This document shows, piece by piece, positions 41,942-49,974 of a DNA stretch of 64,000 bases. Numbering within the stretch: the first letter of the stretch is position 1; each line of letters opens with the position of its first letter. Made by a program: the position numbers and the translations under genes. The stretch is from Anaerolineae bacterium (GTDB taxonomy: Bacteria > Chloroflexota > Anaerolineae > 4572-78 > J111): positions 62,001 to 126,000 of the forward strand of contig JAKLJP010000010.1 in NCBI GenBank assembly GCA_023151115.1, in the 5' to 3' direction. The notes beneath the pieces are model-generated. The model saw only the letters and a list, made by a program, of their open reading frames with translations. It did not search any database and had not been told where the DNA came from.

Positions 41942-42274
41942 TTACGGGATCAGAGTCAAAACCCACTGCCAACCCCAAAAAGCGGCCATGCCCAGCACAA
42001 TGGTCAATAATAGATTTTGACTGAACCAACTGATACCAAAAGCCGCTACTGCGCCCACCAGATAAGCATTAGTGTAGCTCAAATTCACCCCCTCGCCGGT
42101 GGGAATCAGCACCGCCGGCACGATGATGGCGGTGAGCACGGCGGGCGGCACATAGCGCAGGGCGTTGATCAGGCCGGCCGGGAATTCAAATCGCCCGGCC
42201 ACCAAAAACATCGAGTAGCGAATGGCAAAGGTGACCAAAGCCATGCCTACAATGAGATATACTTCATTCATCAC
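41942..42274 (-). CDS. azlD: AzlD-family branched-chain amino acid exporter subunit
   Basis: The 110-residue protein has about four hydrophobic helices with the AzlD look (LRYVPPAVLTAIIVPAVL). AzlD pairs with AzlC to export branched-chain amino acids. The start overlaps the stop of the cyclase-family gene (ATGA 42271-42274). AzlC is two genes upstream in the same direction, so the exporter is split by an enzyme gene. Confidence 0.88.
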   Translation of the reverse strand: MMNEVYLIVGMALVTFAIRYSMFLVAGRFEFPAGLINALRYVPPAVLTAIIVPAVLIPTGEGVNLSYTNAYLVGAVAAFGISWFSQNLLLTIVLGMAAFWGWQWVLTLIP

Positions 42275-43161
42275 GACCTGACCTTAGCCAGCGCTCTGAC
42301 CGGAAACGTACCGACCCCTTTGAACTTGGGCGGCAGGGCGCTAAAGGTGAAGCCTTCGTCGGGAACCTGGTCGAGGTTACACAAATGCTCCACAATCAGA
42401 ATCTCAGCGCCCAGCAGGGTCGAGTGGACCGGCCTGGACTTGCCCTGCGTGTTGTCAATATTCATCGAGTCAATCCCGACCAATTTCACCCCGCACTTCT
42501 GCAAATATTCGGCCGCCTCTCCGGTCAGGTGGGGATGATTTTCAAAATAGCGCTCGGTATTCCAATGCTCGGCCCAGCCGGTGTGAACCAAAACAGCCCG
42601 GCCTCTGATCTCTTTATCCTTAAAAAACTCCGGCCCAATCGCCAGATTTTGGCGATAATCGGCCCGGATGACCAACCCTTCCAAATCGGCCAATTTATCC
42701 AGGCCAACTTCAGACAGGTCCTTGCCGTGCTCGTAGCGGTGAAACGGGCAGTCCAGGTAGGTGCCCGTATTGGCCACCATCTCAATCTTGCCGATTTGGA
42801 ACTCCGTGCCGGGTTCGTATATTTCTCTCGACTTCTCCCGGCTCAGGTAATCGCAAATAATAGGCGCGGGCAGGCCCTTATACGTGACCAGGCCATGTTC
42901 GATGACGTGGCTCAAATCCACCAGATTGGTGTGCCCGATTGACTCATTAATAGGCCGGCGCTTGTGCTTCTCGGCAATGATTTCCTTGTTCAAAATATGC
43001 ACTTCACCGACCATCAGCAAGCGCATATCGTTGACCAGGTAATCGGCCAGCGCTTGGTCGCTAATATCGTCGCCAACAATATCCAGCCGAAAATCCTGGC
43101 CCTGGATGCCGCCGCCGTTGGTAAAATCAATTTCAAAATCAAATTTAACGCGCTTGTCCAT
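42271..43161 (-). CDS. Cyclase-family hydrolase with altered metal motif
   Basis: The 296-residue protein is of the cyclase (PF04199) family. The usual HxGTHxDxPxH motif reads NTGTYLDCPFH here, so the first two His are Asn and Tyr; downstream elements such as VLVHTGWAEHW and GIDSMNID are kept. It may still be a hydrolase with fewer metal ligands, or a binding protein. AGGAGG precedes the ATG at 43161; the longer frame upstream is word-hairpin DNA. It lies between azlC and azlD and is coupled to azlD. Confidence 0.8.
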   Translation of the reverse strand: MDKRVKFDFEIDFTNGGGIQGQDFRLDIVGDDISDQALADYLVNDMRLLMVGEVHILNKEIIAEKHKRRPINESIGHTNLVDLSHVIEHGLVTYKGLPAPIICDYLSREKSREIYEPGTEFQIGKIEMVANTGTYLDCPFHRYEHGKDLSEVGLDKLADLEGLVIRADYRQNLAIGPEFFKDKEIRGRAVLVHTGWAEHWNTERYFENHPHLTGEAAEYLQKCGVKLVGIDSMNIDNTQGKSRPVHSTLLGAEILIVEHLCNLDQVPDEGFTFSALPPKFKGVGTFPVRALAKVRS

Positions 43162-43180
43162 TGGACCTCCTGAAAAATAA

Positions 43181-43266
43181 AGAGGCGATGACTCGTGAGG
43201 CGAAGAGGCGATGAGGCGTGAGGCGATAAACAGGTTTTTTTCGCGTCCTCGCCTCATCGCCTCATC
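43181..43266. repeat. Word-hairpin repeat, GAGGCGATGAGGCG family, overlapping azlC stop
   Basis: The left arm (43181-43228) is several GAGGCGA/TGAGGCG words and the right arm (43242-43266) is the inverse. The right arm contains the azlC stop codon and its last codons. Confidence 0.88.
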
Positions 43267-43985
43267 TTTTCTGCCACCATCCCGGCGACAATCCCCGCCA
43301 CCGCCGCCACAATCAAACCCAGTTTATTCGGCATGGGGTAGGCCAGCACCGCCACTACCCCGGAGACGACAACCGCCGCCAGCATGGGCCGGCTCTTGAG
43401 ATAAGGCACGACCATGCCCAAAAATGTCACCGGCATGGCAAAATCCAGCCCCCAGGCTGCCGCATCAGGAATAAGCTGGCCTACGGTTAGCCCCAGCCAG
43501 GTGCAAAGCTGCCAGTTGGCGTACATAAAGATGGCCGACCCCAGCCAATACCAATGTTTGTGAGGCGAGGCGTCACCCCGGTTGTAGCGATTGGCGGCAA
43601 TGACAAACGTTTCGTCGGTGAGCCAGAAGGCCAGCGGGATTTGCCACCCCGCCGAGAGATGCTTGACCTGGGGGGCCAGGGTAGCAGAATAAAGCGCATG
43701 GCGCAAATTGACCACAAACGTGGTCAGCACGATAAAAGGCCAGCTTGTGGCTGCGGCAATCAACCCCAACGCGATAAATTGAGACGACCCGGCAAAAACA
43801 AAAGCCGACATCGCCACGGTACCGGCAAACGATAACCCGCTGCCGGCTGCCAATGTGCCAAAGATAATCCCGAAGGGAATAGCCCCGACAACCAGAGGGA
43901 AAGTATCTCTGGCCCCAGCCCAAAATTCGGCGCGGGGAGAGGTGGTAGTGTTTGGTTTTGAGTGGGCCATGCTGTGCGTTATCAT
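43254..43985 (-). CDS. azlC: AzlC-family branched-chain amino acid exporter subunit
   Basis: The 243-residue membrane protein has about six to seven helices. It carries AzlC features: [18 protein letters not shown] near 30, [12 protein letters not shown] near 65 and [11 protein letters not shown] near 120. With AzlD it exports branched-chain amino acids or analogues. First gene of an operon with the cyclase-family hydrolase and azlD. Its last codons (KMRR) lie in the word-hairpin at 43181-43266. Confidence 0.9.
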   Translation of the reverse strand: MITHSMAHSKPNTTTSPRAEFWAGARDTFPLVVGAIPFGIIFGTLAAGSGLSFAGTVAMSAFVFAGSSQFIALGLIAAATSWPFIVLTTFVVNLRHALYSATLAPQVKHLSAGWQIPLAFWLTDETFVIAANRYNRGDASPHKHWYWLGSAIFMYANWQLCTWLGLTVGQLIPDAAAWGLDFAMPVTFLGMVVPYLKSRPMLAAVVVSGVVAVLAYPMPNKLGLIVAAVAGIVAGMVAEKMRR

Positions 43986-44180
43986 TTGTTCCGAACCCTA
44001 TTTGCCTAATTTAAACCCATTTCAGGGCATGATTTAAAACTCGTAAAATTATACCAAAAACAGAATGAGAACGTAACTTTCAAAAAAGGCTGGCAGGTAA
44101 AACACGTCAGATTTGGCTTTGACTCTAATTATGAAAAAGTTCTGCTTTCATTCTGATTTCAGTATAGATTGACACTGTTT

Positions 44181-44247
44181 CACCATAGAGACACAGAGGC
44201 GCAGAGTTTTTTATTATTTTCCTCTGTGTCTCTGTGTCTCTGTGGTT
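44181..44247. repeat. Word-hairpin repeat, CAGAGACACAGAG family
   Basis: The left arm is CACCATAGAGACACAGAGGC (44181-44200) and the right arm, 44221-44247, is CTCTGTGTCTCTGTGTCTCTG-like. Words are shared with 41873-41912. Confidence 0.85.
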
Positions 44248-44396
44248 AATTCCCCGCTCCAATTTCCAGAAGTGTCAATCTAACTTGAACCTGATCGTTT
44301 CAGCATAGCAAACTCAAGCCGATTTGTCTTGTACATTCTTGCGGTAGAGCAGAGGTTGCATTTTTGCTGTCAGGCTGCATCTAACCATTAAACCAT

Positions 44397-44434
44397 AAAT
44401 TAGCCGGTTTGAACATGTCCAATCCGGCTAATTT
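44397..44434. terminator. Terminator-like hairpin after the FAD oxidoreductase
   Basis: An 11-bp stem AAATTAGCCGG / CCGGCTAATTT with a 16-base loop (44397-44407, 44424-44434). A+T ends on both sides could allow it to act both ways. Confidence 0.6.
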
Positions 44435-44543
44435 TGGGAGTCCAATTGGTTTAACAAAGCGGGGACGGAAGCCCGGAGACAGGCCAAGCCCTACGGCAAA
44501 TACCCGGTCATCAGTCTCCGGCCTTTATTGGACTGTCCGGCTC

Positions 44544-45821
44544 TTATGAAACCGCGTCTAAAAACCGGTAATAGGCCGCCGCCAGGGGCAAAAACCAGGG
44601 CTTGCCACGATAAAAGAAATACGTTTGATGGGGAATATCGGCAAAGGGGCTGCGCGAGATACGCCCGGAGATGAGGTTGGCGGCTTCCTGGCCCAGGTAG
44701 CCCGACAGCGCCACGCCATGCCCGCCGTAACCAAAGGCATAGTAGATGCCGTCAACCCGGCCGAGGTGCGGGGCCAAATCAAAGGTGATGCCCAGCCGCC
44801 CGGTCCAGCTATGGGTAACGGGAAAACCGCGCAGTTGGGGGAAAATATGGGTCATCGTTTCATAAAGGTTGTGGGCGCTTTCGACCAAATCCAGATCGGG
44901 TGAGAGGTTGTTGCGCCCGCCCATGGACATGCGGCCATCGGGGGTTAAGCGGAAGTAGTTGAGAAACCACTTGGTGCTGTACATCACCCGGTTTTTGGGG
45001 CTGAGTTCCCGCTGTAACTCCGGCGAAAGCGGCTCGGTGGTAATCATATAACTGCCGACCGGAAAGACTCGGCGCTGTATTTGGGGAACCAGCGGGCCGG
45101 TGTAGCCGTTGGTTGCCAGCAGGATTTCGCCGGCTTTGAGTGGTCCTTTATTGGTCGTCAATTCAAAATCGCCGCCTGTGGCCGGGCGACGAATGGCCCG
45201 GACTTCGGTCTGCTCGCACAGCCTGGCCCCGGCGCGGGCTGTGGCGCAGGCCAGGCCGTAAACATATTTGGCCGGGTGCAGGCCGCCGCCCATATGCTCA
45301 ACCAACCCGCCGGGAAACACATCCGAGCCGATTTCGTCGCGGATGCGTTCCGGCGGGACCAGTTCCAATTCGTGGAAATCCACCTCGCGGGCCATCCATT
45401 CCATCTCTTCGGCCATGTGGCGGTAATGCGAAGGGCGGTAGGCCAGGGCAATCCCGCCGGCGTTGGTGTAATCACAGTCAATCCTTTCCTCGGCCAGGGT
45501 TTGTTCCAGGTGGCGCACCGCCGCCACCGACGCCTGCCACAACTCCCGGCCCAACTCCGGGCCGTACATTTTGAAAGCTTTGCGGATGTTCAGTTTCAAG
45601 CCCGGCGCAACCTGCCCGCCGTTAACCGAACTGGCCCCGCCGCCGATTTCGCGCTGCTCCAATACCGCCACGCTGGCCCCACCCTTAGCCAGCGTCCGCG
45701 CCGCTGACAGGCCGGTGTAGCCGCCGCCCACAATGGCTACATCTACCCGCTCCGGCAGCGGGGAAATCGGCAAATCCGCGGGGCGGGGAAAGTTGTCAGT
45801 CCAGAAGGGGATGGTTTTCAT
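44544..45821 (-). CDS. FAD-dependent amine/amino-acid oxidase (DAO family, PuuB-like)
   Basis: The 425-residue DAO-fold protein has the FAD motif VAIVGGGYTGLSAA (about 27-40) and SVNGGQVAPG near 65. The C-terminal GYGGHGVALSGYLG resembles gamma-glutamylputrescine and D-amino-acid or glycine oxidases. It oxidises C-N bonds using oxygen. The substrate is not decidable. It starts only seven bases after the stop of the methyltransferase fusion, so it may be read from that gene's promoter or its own lost one. Confidence 0.82.
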   Translation of the reverse strand: MKTIPFWTDNFPRPADLPISPLPERVDVAIVGGGYTGLSAARTLAKGGASVAVLEQREIGGGASSVNGGQVAPGLKLNIRKAFKMYGPELGRELWQASVAAVRHLEQTLAEERIDCDYTNAGGIALAYRPSHYRHMAEEMEWMAREVDFHELELVPPERIRDEIGSDVFPGGLVEHMGGGLHPAKYVYGLACATARAGARLCEQTEVRAIRRPATGGDFELTTNKGPLKAGEILLATNGYTGPLVPQIQRRVFPVGSYMITTEPLSPELQRELSPKNRVMYSTKWFLNYFRLTPDGRMSMGGRNNLSPDLDLVESAHNLYETMTHIFPQLRGFPVTHSWTGRLGITFDLAPHLGRVDGIYYAFGYGGHGVALSGYLGQEAANLISGRISRSPFADIPHQTYFFYRGKPWFLPLAAAYYRFLDAVS

Positions 45822-45828
45822 TTTATTC

Positions 45829-47991
45829 TTAATCCTGTTGGTGAGGTCCTAAAAAACGATCTCCATTGAAGTGGATGAGATGATCTGGAATTTCAGCCAA
45901 CCAGACTTCCGTCTCCCAGGCAATCTCGGTCAGAAAACTCTTAAAAGTAACGAAATCAGGAAAAGCGCTTATATATTCCTGCCACTCTGCTGAACCATAG
46001 TAGCGGATAGTGCGAATGGCTGCGTCGGATAAGGCATAATGAGTTCGTGGGCTATTGGTTGCCAGGGTGGGATCATCGGGGTTTCGAAAGACCAATCCGG
46101 CCTGCTCGAATTGGTGAAGCACCTGACGGCGGATAGTTTCGCGGGTATTTTCGGCATATTCGCGGCCATAACGTGCTTTAATTTCAGTGAGCATATCGTG
46201 AACGCGAAGACTCTGTCGTTTAGCTTCGGTCCAGGGTGTTTCTTCTGAAAGTTGCGCAAGGACAAGTAAGGTTAAGGCCGATATTTCATTTTGCTGCGCT
46301 GGCGGCAACCCTAGCGCCTTTAAGATTTCTTGTGCCTCTTGTATTTTGCCCATAGTGATTCGGGTCTCCCTTATCAGTGGAAAATCTGACGGTAGATAGT
46401 TAGCCTCACGCAGCGCAGAAAAGACGGTAGTTTCAATATCCACCGGGCCATTACTTTTACCCCCACCAAGAACCTCCCGCCCGATTTGTTTAATTATTTC
46501 CAGAGGAGGCAAGGGCAAGACGCGCAATTCAGCCGCGTTAACTTGAGTATTGCCATTTACAATTCGGAAATAGCGATCAATCAAAGCACTATTCAAAAGA
46601 GTTGATAGGCCAACCGCTTCTTCTGTTTCCAGGCCACCCTGTTTTTTGTAAATATAGTTCAGGTGATTTTCTAAGCCAATCCAGGCATAACTGAACTGAT
46701 TCGCCAAGAAAGGCGCTGCAATTAAACGGCGAGGCTCTTCTTTTGCGCTAAAACGTCGCAGCAAAACATAATTGGCAGCAGGCAGCAAAAGGGGTTCAGT
46801 TTCTTTACCCAAGACAATGCCTTGCGCTTTGTTGCCGTTATTCGTCGGCCACTCCACTTGCTGCGCCTTGACATTTTGCATCCACAGGAGTGGAATAGCC
46901 TGTTTAGCAAAGACCGACTCAATATCGGTTAACCAAGTTTGGGCGCGGAAGGCGACTACCGGACCTGTCGAAACCTCTAACCCGTACTGACCCAACGAGC
47001 CAGTCCAGCTATCAACCATTTCAACAATCTGTTCATCCAATTCACCTGTAGGTAGTCTAAAAAAAAGCGCGCCGTGACGCTGCTTGAGAAATTGCGCCAG
47101 GGCTACTTTACGCCTATGCGGTGTGTCGTTACTTAACTCTAAACCTCCTTTCGAAGTAGAAATGGTCAAACATGTTTCAGGAGGAACTTTTGTGGAGCAA
47201 ACTTCACGACGGCGAAATGAAAAAATGATATTCTCTTGCAATACAGTGTCACTCTTGAAGGTCTCCTGGCGTGACTCGAAAAGATGAACCGCTACAGGCA
47301 GCGCTTCTTGCATAAGCTCCTGGCGAAAAGCGGAAAAGTAAACCCCAGAGCAAAAGCTGCGAGGCACAATGAAACAAGCGCGTCCCTGGGGAACCAGTTT
47401 CTTTACCGCCGACGCAATAAATAAAGTATAAATATTTGTGTGTCCCTTGAGTTGCCCTTGGTTGGCTCTTACGCGAGAGTCATTGCTATTGAGCTTGAAA
47501 TAGGGTGGATTAGCGATAATATGATTATACAAAGCATCTGGGTGGGGATGGGGCGAACTTTCAGCCAGAAAAAGATAAGGTTGAGACGCAGGAAGATTAG
47601 CCAGAATAAAATCGGCTTCAGTCACCCGGCCATGAATCACTATCCCTTGCAAGGCTGCATATTCGGCTGCTACCTCTAAAACTTTTCTGGCAGTTTGGCT
47701 CAATTCTCGATCAATTTCATAGCCGTCAAGCCAGATTTCGAGTGGACGCCCCTCACTTATTACGCGCTCGATGACAGCGCAAGCCAGCACCCCCGAACCT
47801 ATGGCCGGGTCCAATATTCTATCCCCCGACCGGATAGGACCAAGCTGCCGGGCCATAAAACGAGCGACCGGGGCCGGGGTAAAAAACTGCCCGCTTTGCT
47901 TGCGACCGGCTTCAGATCGTCCCGCTAAAACGTGCTGGCCAAGCTCAAGGCTGTAACTTACAAGGTCTGGATTTTTTGTTCTCATAAGCAT
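45829..47991 (-). CDS. N6-adenine DNA methyltransferase fused to a gutted BsuBI/PstI-type endonuclease
   Basis: The 720-residue protein starts with a gamma-type N6A methyltransferase: GQFFTPAPVARFM, DPAIGSGVLA and catalytic NPPY in IIANPPYFK, followed by a target-recognition region. From Met547 it continues as a BsuBI/PstI-type REase N-terminal winged helix (GLPPAQQNEISALTLL, then ENTRETIRRQVLHQFEQAGLV). From about residue 671 it goes straight to the extreme C-terminal tail of that family (AFPDF, IAWETEVW, PDHLIHFNGDRFLGP). From memory of the family, roughly 170 residues that hold the PD-(D/E)xK core are absent. So methylation is probably kept and cleavage lost. Divergent from the PARIS-like pair; followed by an unrelated oxidase. 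Confidence 0.8.
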   Translation of the reverse strand: MLMRTKNPDLVSYSLELGQHVLAGRSEAGRKQSGQFFTPAPVARFMARQLGPIRSGDRILDPAIGSGVLACAVIERVISEGRPLEIWLDGYEIDRELSQTARKVLEVAAEYAALQGIVIHGRVTEADFILANLPASQPYLFLAESSPHPHPDALYNHIIANPPYFKLNSNDSRVRANQGQLKGHTNIYTLFIASAVKKLVPQGRACFIVPRSFCSGVYFSAFRQELMQEALPVAVHLFESRQETFKSDTVLQENIIFSFRRREVCSTKVPPETCLTISTSKGGLELSNDTPHRRKVALAQFLKQRHGALFFRLPTGELDEQIVEMVDSWTGSLGQYGLEVSTGPVVAFRAQTWLTDIESVFAKQAIPLLWMQNVKAQQVEWPTNNGNKAQGIVLGKETEPLLLPAANYVLLRRFSAKEEPRRLIAAPFLANQFSYAWIGLENHLNYIYKKQGGLETEEAVGLSTLLNSALIDRYFRIVNGNTQVNAAELRVLPLPPLEIIKQIGREVLGGGKSNGPVDIETTVFSALREANYLPSDFPLIRETRITMGKIQEAQEILKALGLPPAQQNEISALTLLVLAQLSEETPWTEAKRQSLRVHDMLTEIKARYGREYAENTRETIRRQVLHQFEQAGLVFRNPDDPTLATNSPRTHYALSDAAIRTIRYYGSAEWQEYISAFPDFVTFKSFLTEIAWETEVWLAEIPDHLIHFNGDRFLGPHQQD

Positions 47992-48002
47992 GACGGTGAA
48001 AA

Positions 48003-48008
48003 ATTATA
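48003..48008 (-). promoter_or_regulatory. -10 element of the methyltransferase fusion gene
   Basis: TATAAT on the reverse strand, 12 bases before the ATG at 47991. No convincing -35 is seen 16-18 bases upstream. Confidence 0.45.
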
Positions 48009-48050
48009 CTCTCAACCTATCTGAACAGGCGAATGAACATCCTCAATTGA

Positions 48051-48079
48051 TTGACAGGCCCAATTGATAGTGGCATAAT
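48051..48079 (+). promoter_or_regulatory. Sigma-70-type promoter of the PARIS-like pair
   Basis: TTGACA (48051-48056), a 17-base spacer and CATAAT (48074-48079). It lies inside the upstream extension of the reading frame and so supports the ATG at 48126. Confidence 0.82.
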
Positions 48080-48125
48080 CAGCTTTAAAAGAGCATGTTG
48101 CCTCTTGGCCGGAAGCAGTAGAGAT

Positions 48126-49127
48126 ATGCAAATCCAAATCAAATCGTTAGAAGTAAAAAATTGCGGCCCCTTGCGTGATGTTATAATTGATTTTACAACA
48201 AATAACACTCCACGTCCGGTCACTATCCTTGGTGGAGCTAATGGCAGTGGCAAGACGACCGTTCTGGAACTGATTTTTGCTCTGACTCGCCTGTTAGCCT
48301 ATAAAGATATTCCGTCTGATTGGTCTCAACACGAGGGCATGCATATCCTGACCCGCGCCAAAGAAGCTCGTCTAAATTTGTCGGTTGACAATAGAAATTT
48401 AACCATTTCCTATGGTCAATTAATTCCATCTAATCAAGGAGAAAGTATCAGTTTTGTTTTTAGCTTTGGTAATGAAGAACTTATTGAATATGGGGACAGA
48501 GCTTATCAAATTCGTGGGTTGATGGATGAACAAAAAGAGGAAAAAGTAGGAGATGTAACCTCTAATAAAGATTCTACTTACCTGCCATCTATCCTTTATT
48601 TTCCTGACTATCGGCGACTTCAATCAATCAAGGGCCGGCAAATAACCCGAGAAGACGTACTATATCAATGGACTTATCGGTATGATATAGTGCGCTCATT
48701 TGAGGGGTCGCTTGATAGTTATCTGGTTTGGCTTGATTATGCCCATCCTGAGTCATTTGCTGAGGTCAAACAATTTCTAAATCAAACCGTATTAGTTGGT
48801 AAAGTCATTGATGGAGTGAACCGTCCGGAACTGGCTACCATGATCAAACTCGCCGATGGGCAAACCCACCGGCTGGATGAATTAAGTTCCGGCGAGCAGA
48901 ACCTGCTGATTATTATGCTCGAACTTCGGCGGCGGTTGTTGCCGGGTAGTATTGTGTTGATTGATGAAATCGAAAATAGCCTGCATCCAGCTTTCCAACA
49001 TCTCCTGGCCGAAGCCCTACTCAAGCTACAGCAACAGGTGCCTTTCCAACTAATTGTCACTACTCATGCGCCAAGCTTTTTGGATGCCTTCGGCGCAGAG
49101 TCGGCTCTTTTGTTAACGGAGTTTTAG
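48126..49127 (+). CDS. ABC/AAA15-type ATPase, PARIS AriA-like
   Basis: The 333-residue protein has Walker A GGANGSGKTT (about 36-45), the ABC signature LSSGEQNLL near 259-267, Walker B IVLIDEIENSLHP and the H-loop TTHAPSFLD, as in SMC/OLD-type sensor ATPases. It is followed one base later by a DUF4435 TOPRIM protein. That ATPase-DUF4435 pairing is the layout of PARIS (AriA-AriB). In PARIS, AriA senses phage anti-restriction proteins and releases AriB. ATG at 48126 is used; the promoter at 48051 lies just upstream. The gene is A+T-richer than its plus-strand neighbours. Confidence 0.8.
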   Translation: MQIQIKSLEVKNCGPLRDVIIDFTTNNTPRPVTILGGANGSGKTTVLELIFALTRLLAYKDIPSDWSQHEGMHILTRAKEARLNLSVDNRNLTISYGQLIPSNQGESISFVFSFGNEELIEYGDRAYQIRGLMDEQKEEKVGDVTSNKDSTYLPSILYFPDYRRLQSIKGRQITREDVLYQWTYRYDIVRSFEGSLDSYLVWLDYAHPESFAEVKQFLNQTVLVGKVIDGVNRPELATMIKLADGQTHRLDELSSGEQNLLIIMLELRRRLLPGSIVLIDEIENSLHPAFQHLLAEALLKLQQQVPFQLIVTTHAPSFLDAFGAESALLLTEF

Positions 49128-49128
49128 T

Positions 49129-49974
49129 GTGTCTACTCGCATTATCAGGCCCCTCTTGCCCGATAATTTGACCAGGCTGCTTTTTGATTTGGGATCACGC
49201 AAACTTATCTTGGTTGAAGGTGATGATGATGTTGAGGTTTTCCGAATATGGTACCGCGATCGATTGAGTCAGGTCGAATTTTATCCGGCAGAAGGGTATT
49301 CTCGCGTCGAGGCATTTCTAAATGAAATACTAGATAACAGCAGCACCAAACAAGCTTATGCCCTTATTGATCGTGATTTCCGAAACGAGACTGAAGTTGA
49401 GGCCCCATTAACTGACCCAGAAGCCCATCTTTTTATCTTGCGCCGCTATGCGCTAGAGAATTACCTGCTAGAACCGATAGCTGTATTTGAAGAGTTACGT
49501 ACCTATTATGGCGAAAACTTTGCTATTGCTGATAGCCAAGCTATGGAAGAGAGTTTACTAAATCTTTGTAATCAACTCAAACCTGTCATAGCTGCAAATT
49601 GGATATTTTGGGATGAGAATATTACTGGAGATATTAATAGCATCAGATATTTCGATAACAGTTTTCCTACAGATGATCGAGCCTTATTGATTCGTGAGAC
49701 AGCCAGGCGATTGCAGTGTTTAGAGGCAGAAGCGGAGCAAAAACTTGTAGCAAAAGAAGCGATTCTCAATCAAATATTGGTAAATCTAAATTCAGCATAC
49801 ACTCGTGTAGATGGAAAACGATTGCAAGCGCGGTTATTTAGAGAATACAGAATTAATACAACTGAGAAACACTTCCGACGATTATTAGCTAGAACTGTCA
49901 GACAAATTGGACTCCATCATGATATTAGAACTATTGTGGAGGAGCGTATACTTGGTCAGAATCTCGGAGAATAG
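49129..49974 (+). CDS. DUF4435 TOPRIM-like nuclease, PARIS AriB-like
   Basis: The 281-residue protein has the TOPRIM-type acids LVEGDDDVEVF (about 29-39) and ALIDRDF (about 78-84), followed by RRYALENYLLEP, which is typical of DUF4435. In PARIS, AriB is a TOPRIM RNase that stops growth by cutting a tRNA once released by AriA. The start is GTG at 49129, one base after the AriA stop. Its TAG overlaps the GTG of the next gene by one base. Whether this pair really follows PARIS or is another ATPase-TOPRIM (OLD-like) system is open. Confidence 0.75.
   Translation: MSTRIIRPLLPDNLTRLLFDLGSRKLILVEGDDDVEVFRIWYRDRLSQVEFYPAEGYSRVEAFLNEILDNSSTKQAYALIDRDFRNETEVEAPLTDPEAHLFILRRYALENYLLEPIAVFEELRTYYGENFAIADSQAMEESLLNLCNQLKPVIAANWIFWDENITGDINSIRYFDNSFPTDDRALLIRETARRLQCLEAEAEQKLVAKEAILNQILVNLNSAYTRVDGKRLQARLFREYRINTTEKHFRRLLARTVRQIGLHHDIRTIVEERILGQNLGE

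Larger units (their letters stand above)
43986..44543. other. Long intergenic stretch with two hairpins
   Basis: About 560 bases without a gene. It holds a word-hairpin at 44181-44247 (GAGACACAGAGGC / inverse), an 11-bp terminator-like stem at 44397-44434, and a GGAGAC inverted pair near 44475-44522. A segment at 44361-44381 resembles the 18-base motif of the ATPase locus. A promoter for azlC should lie near 44000. Confidence 0.5.
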
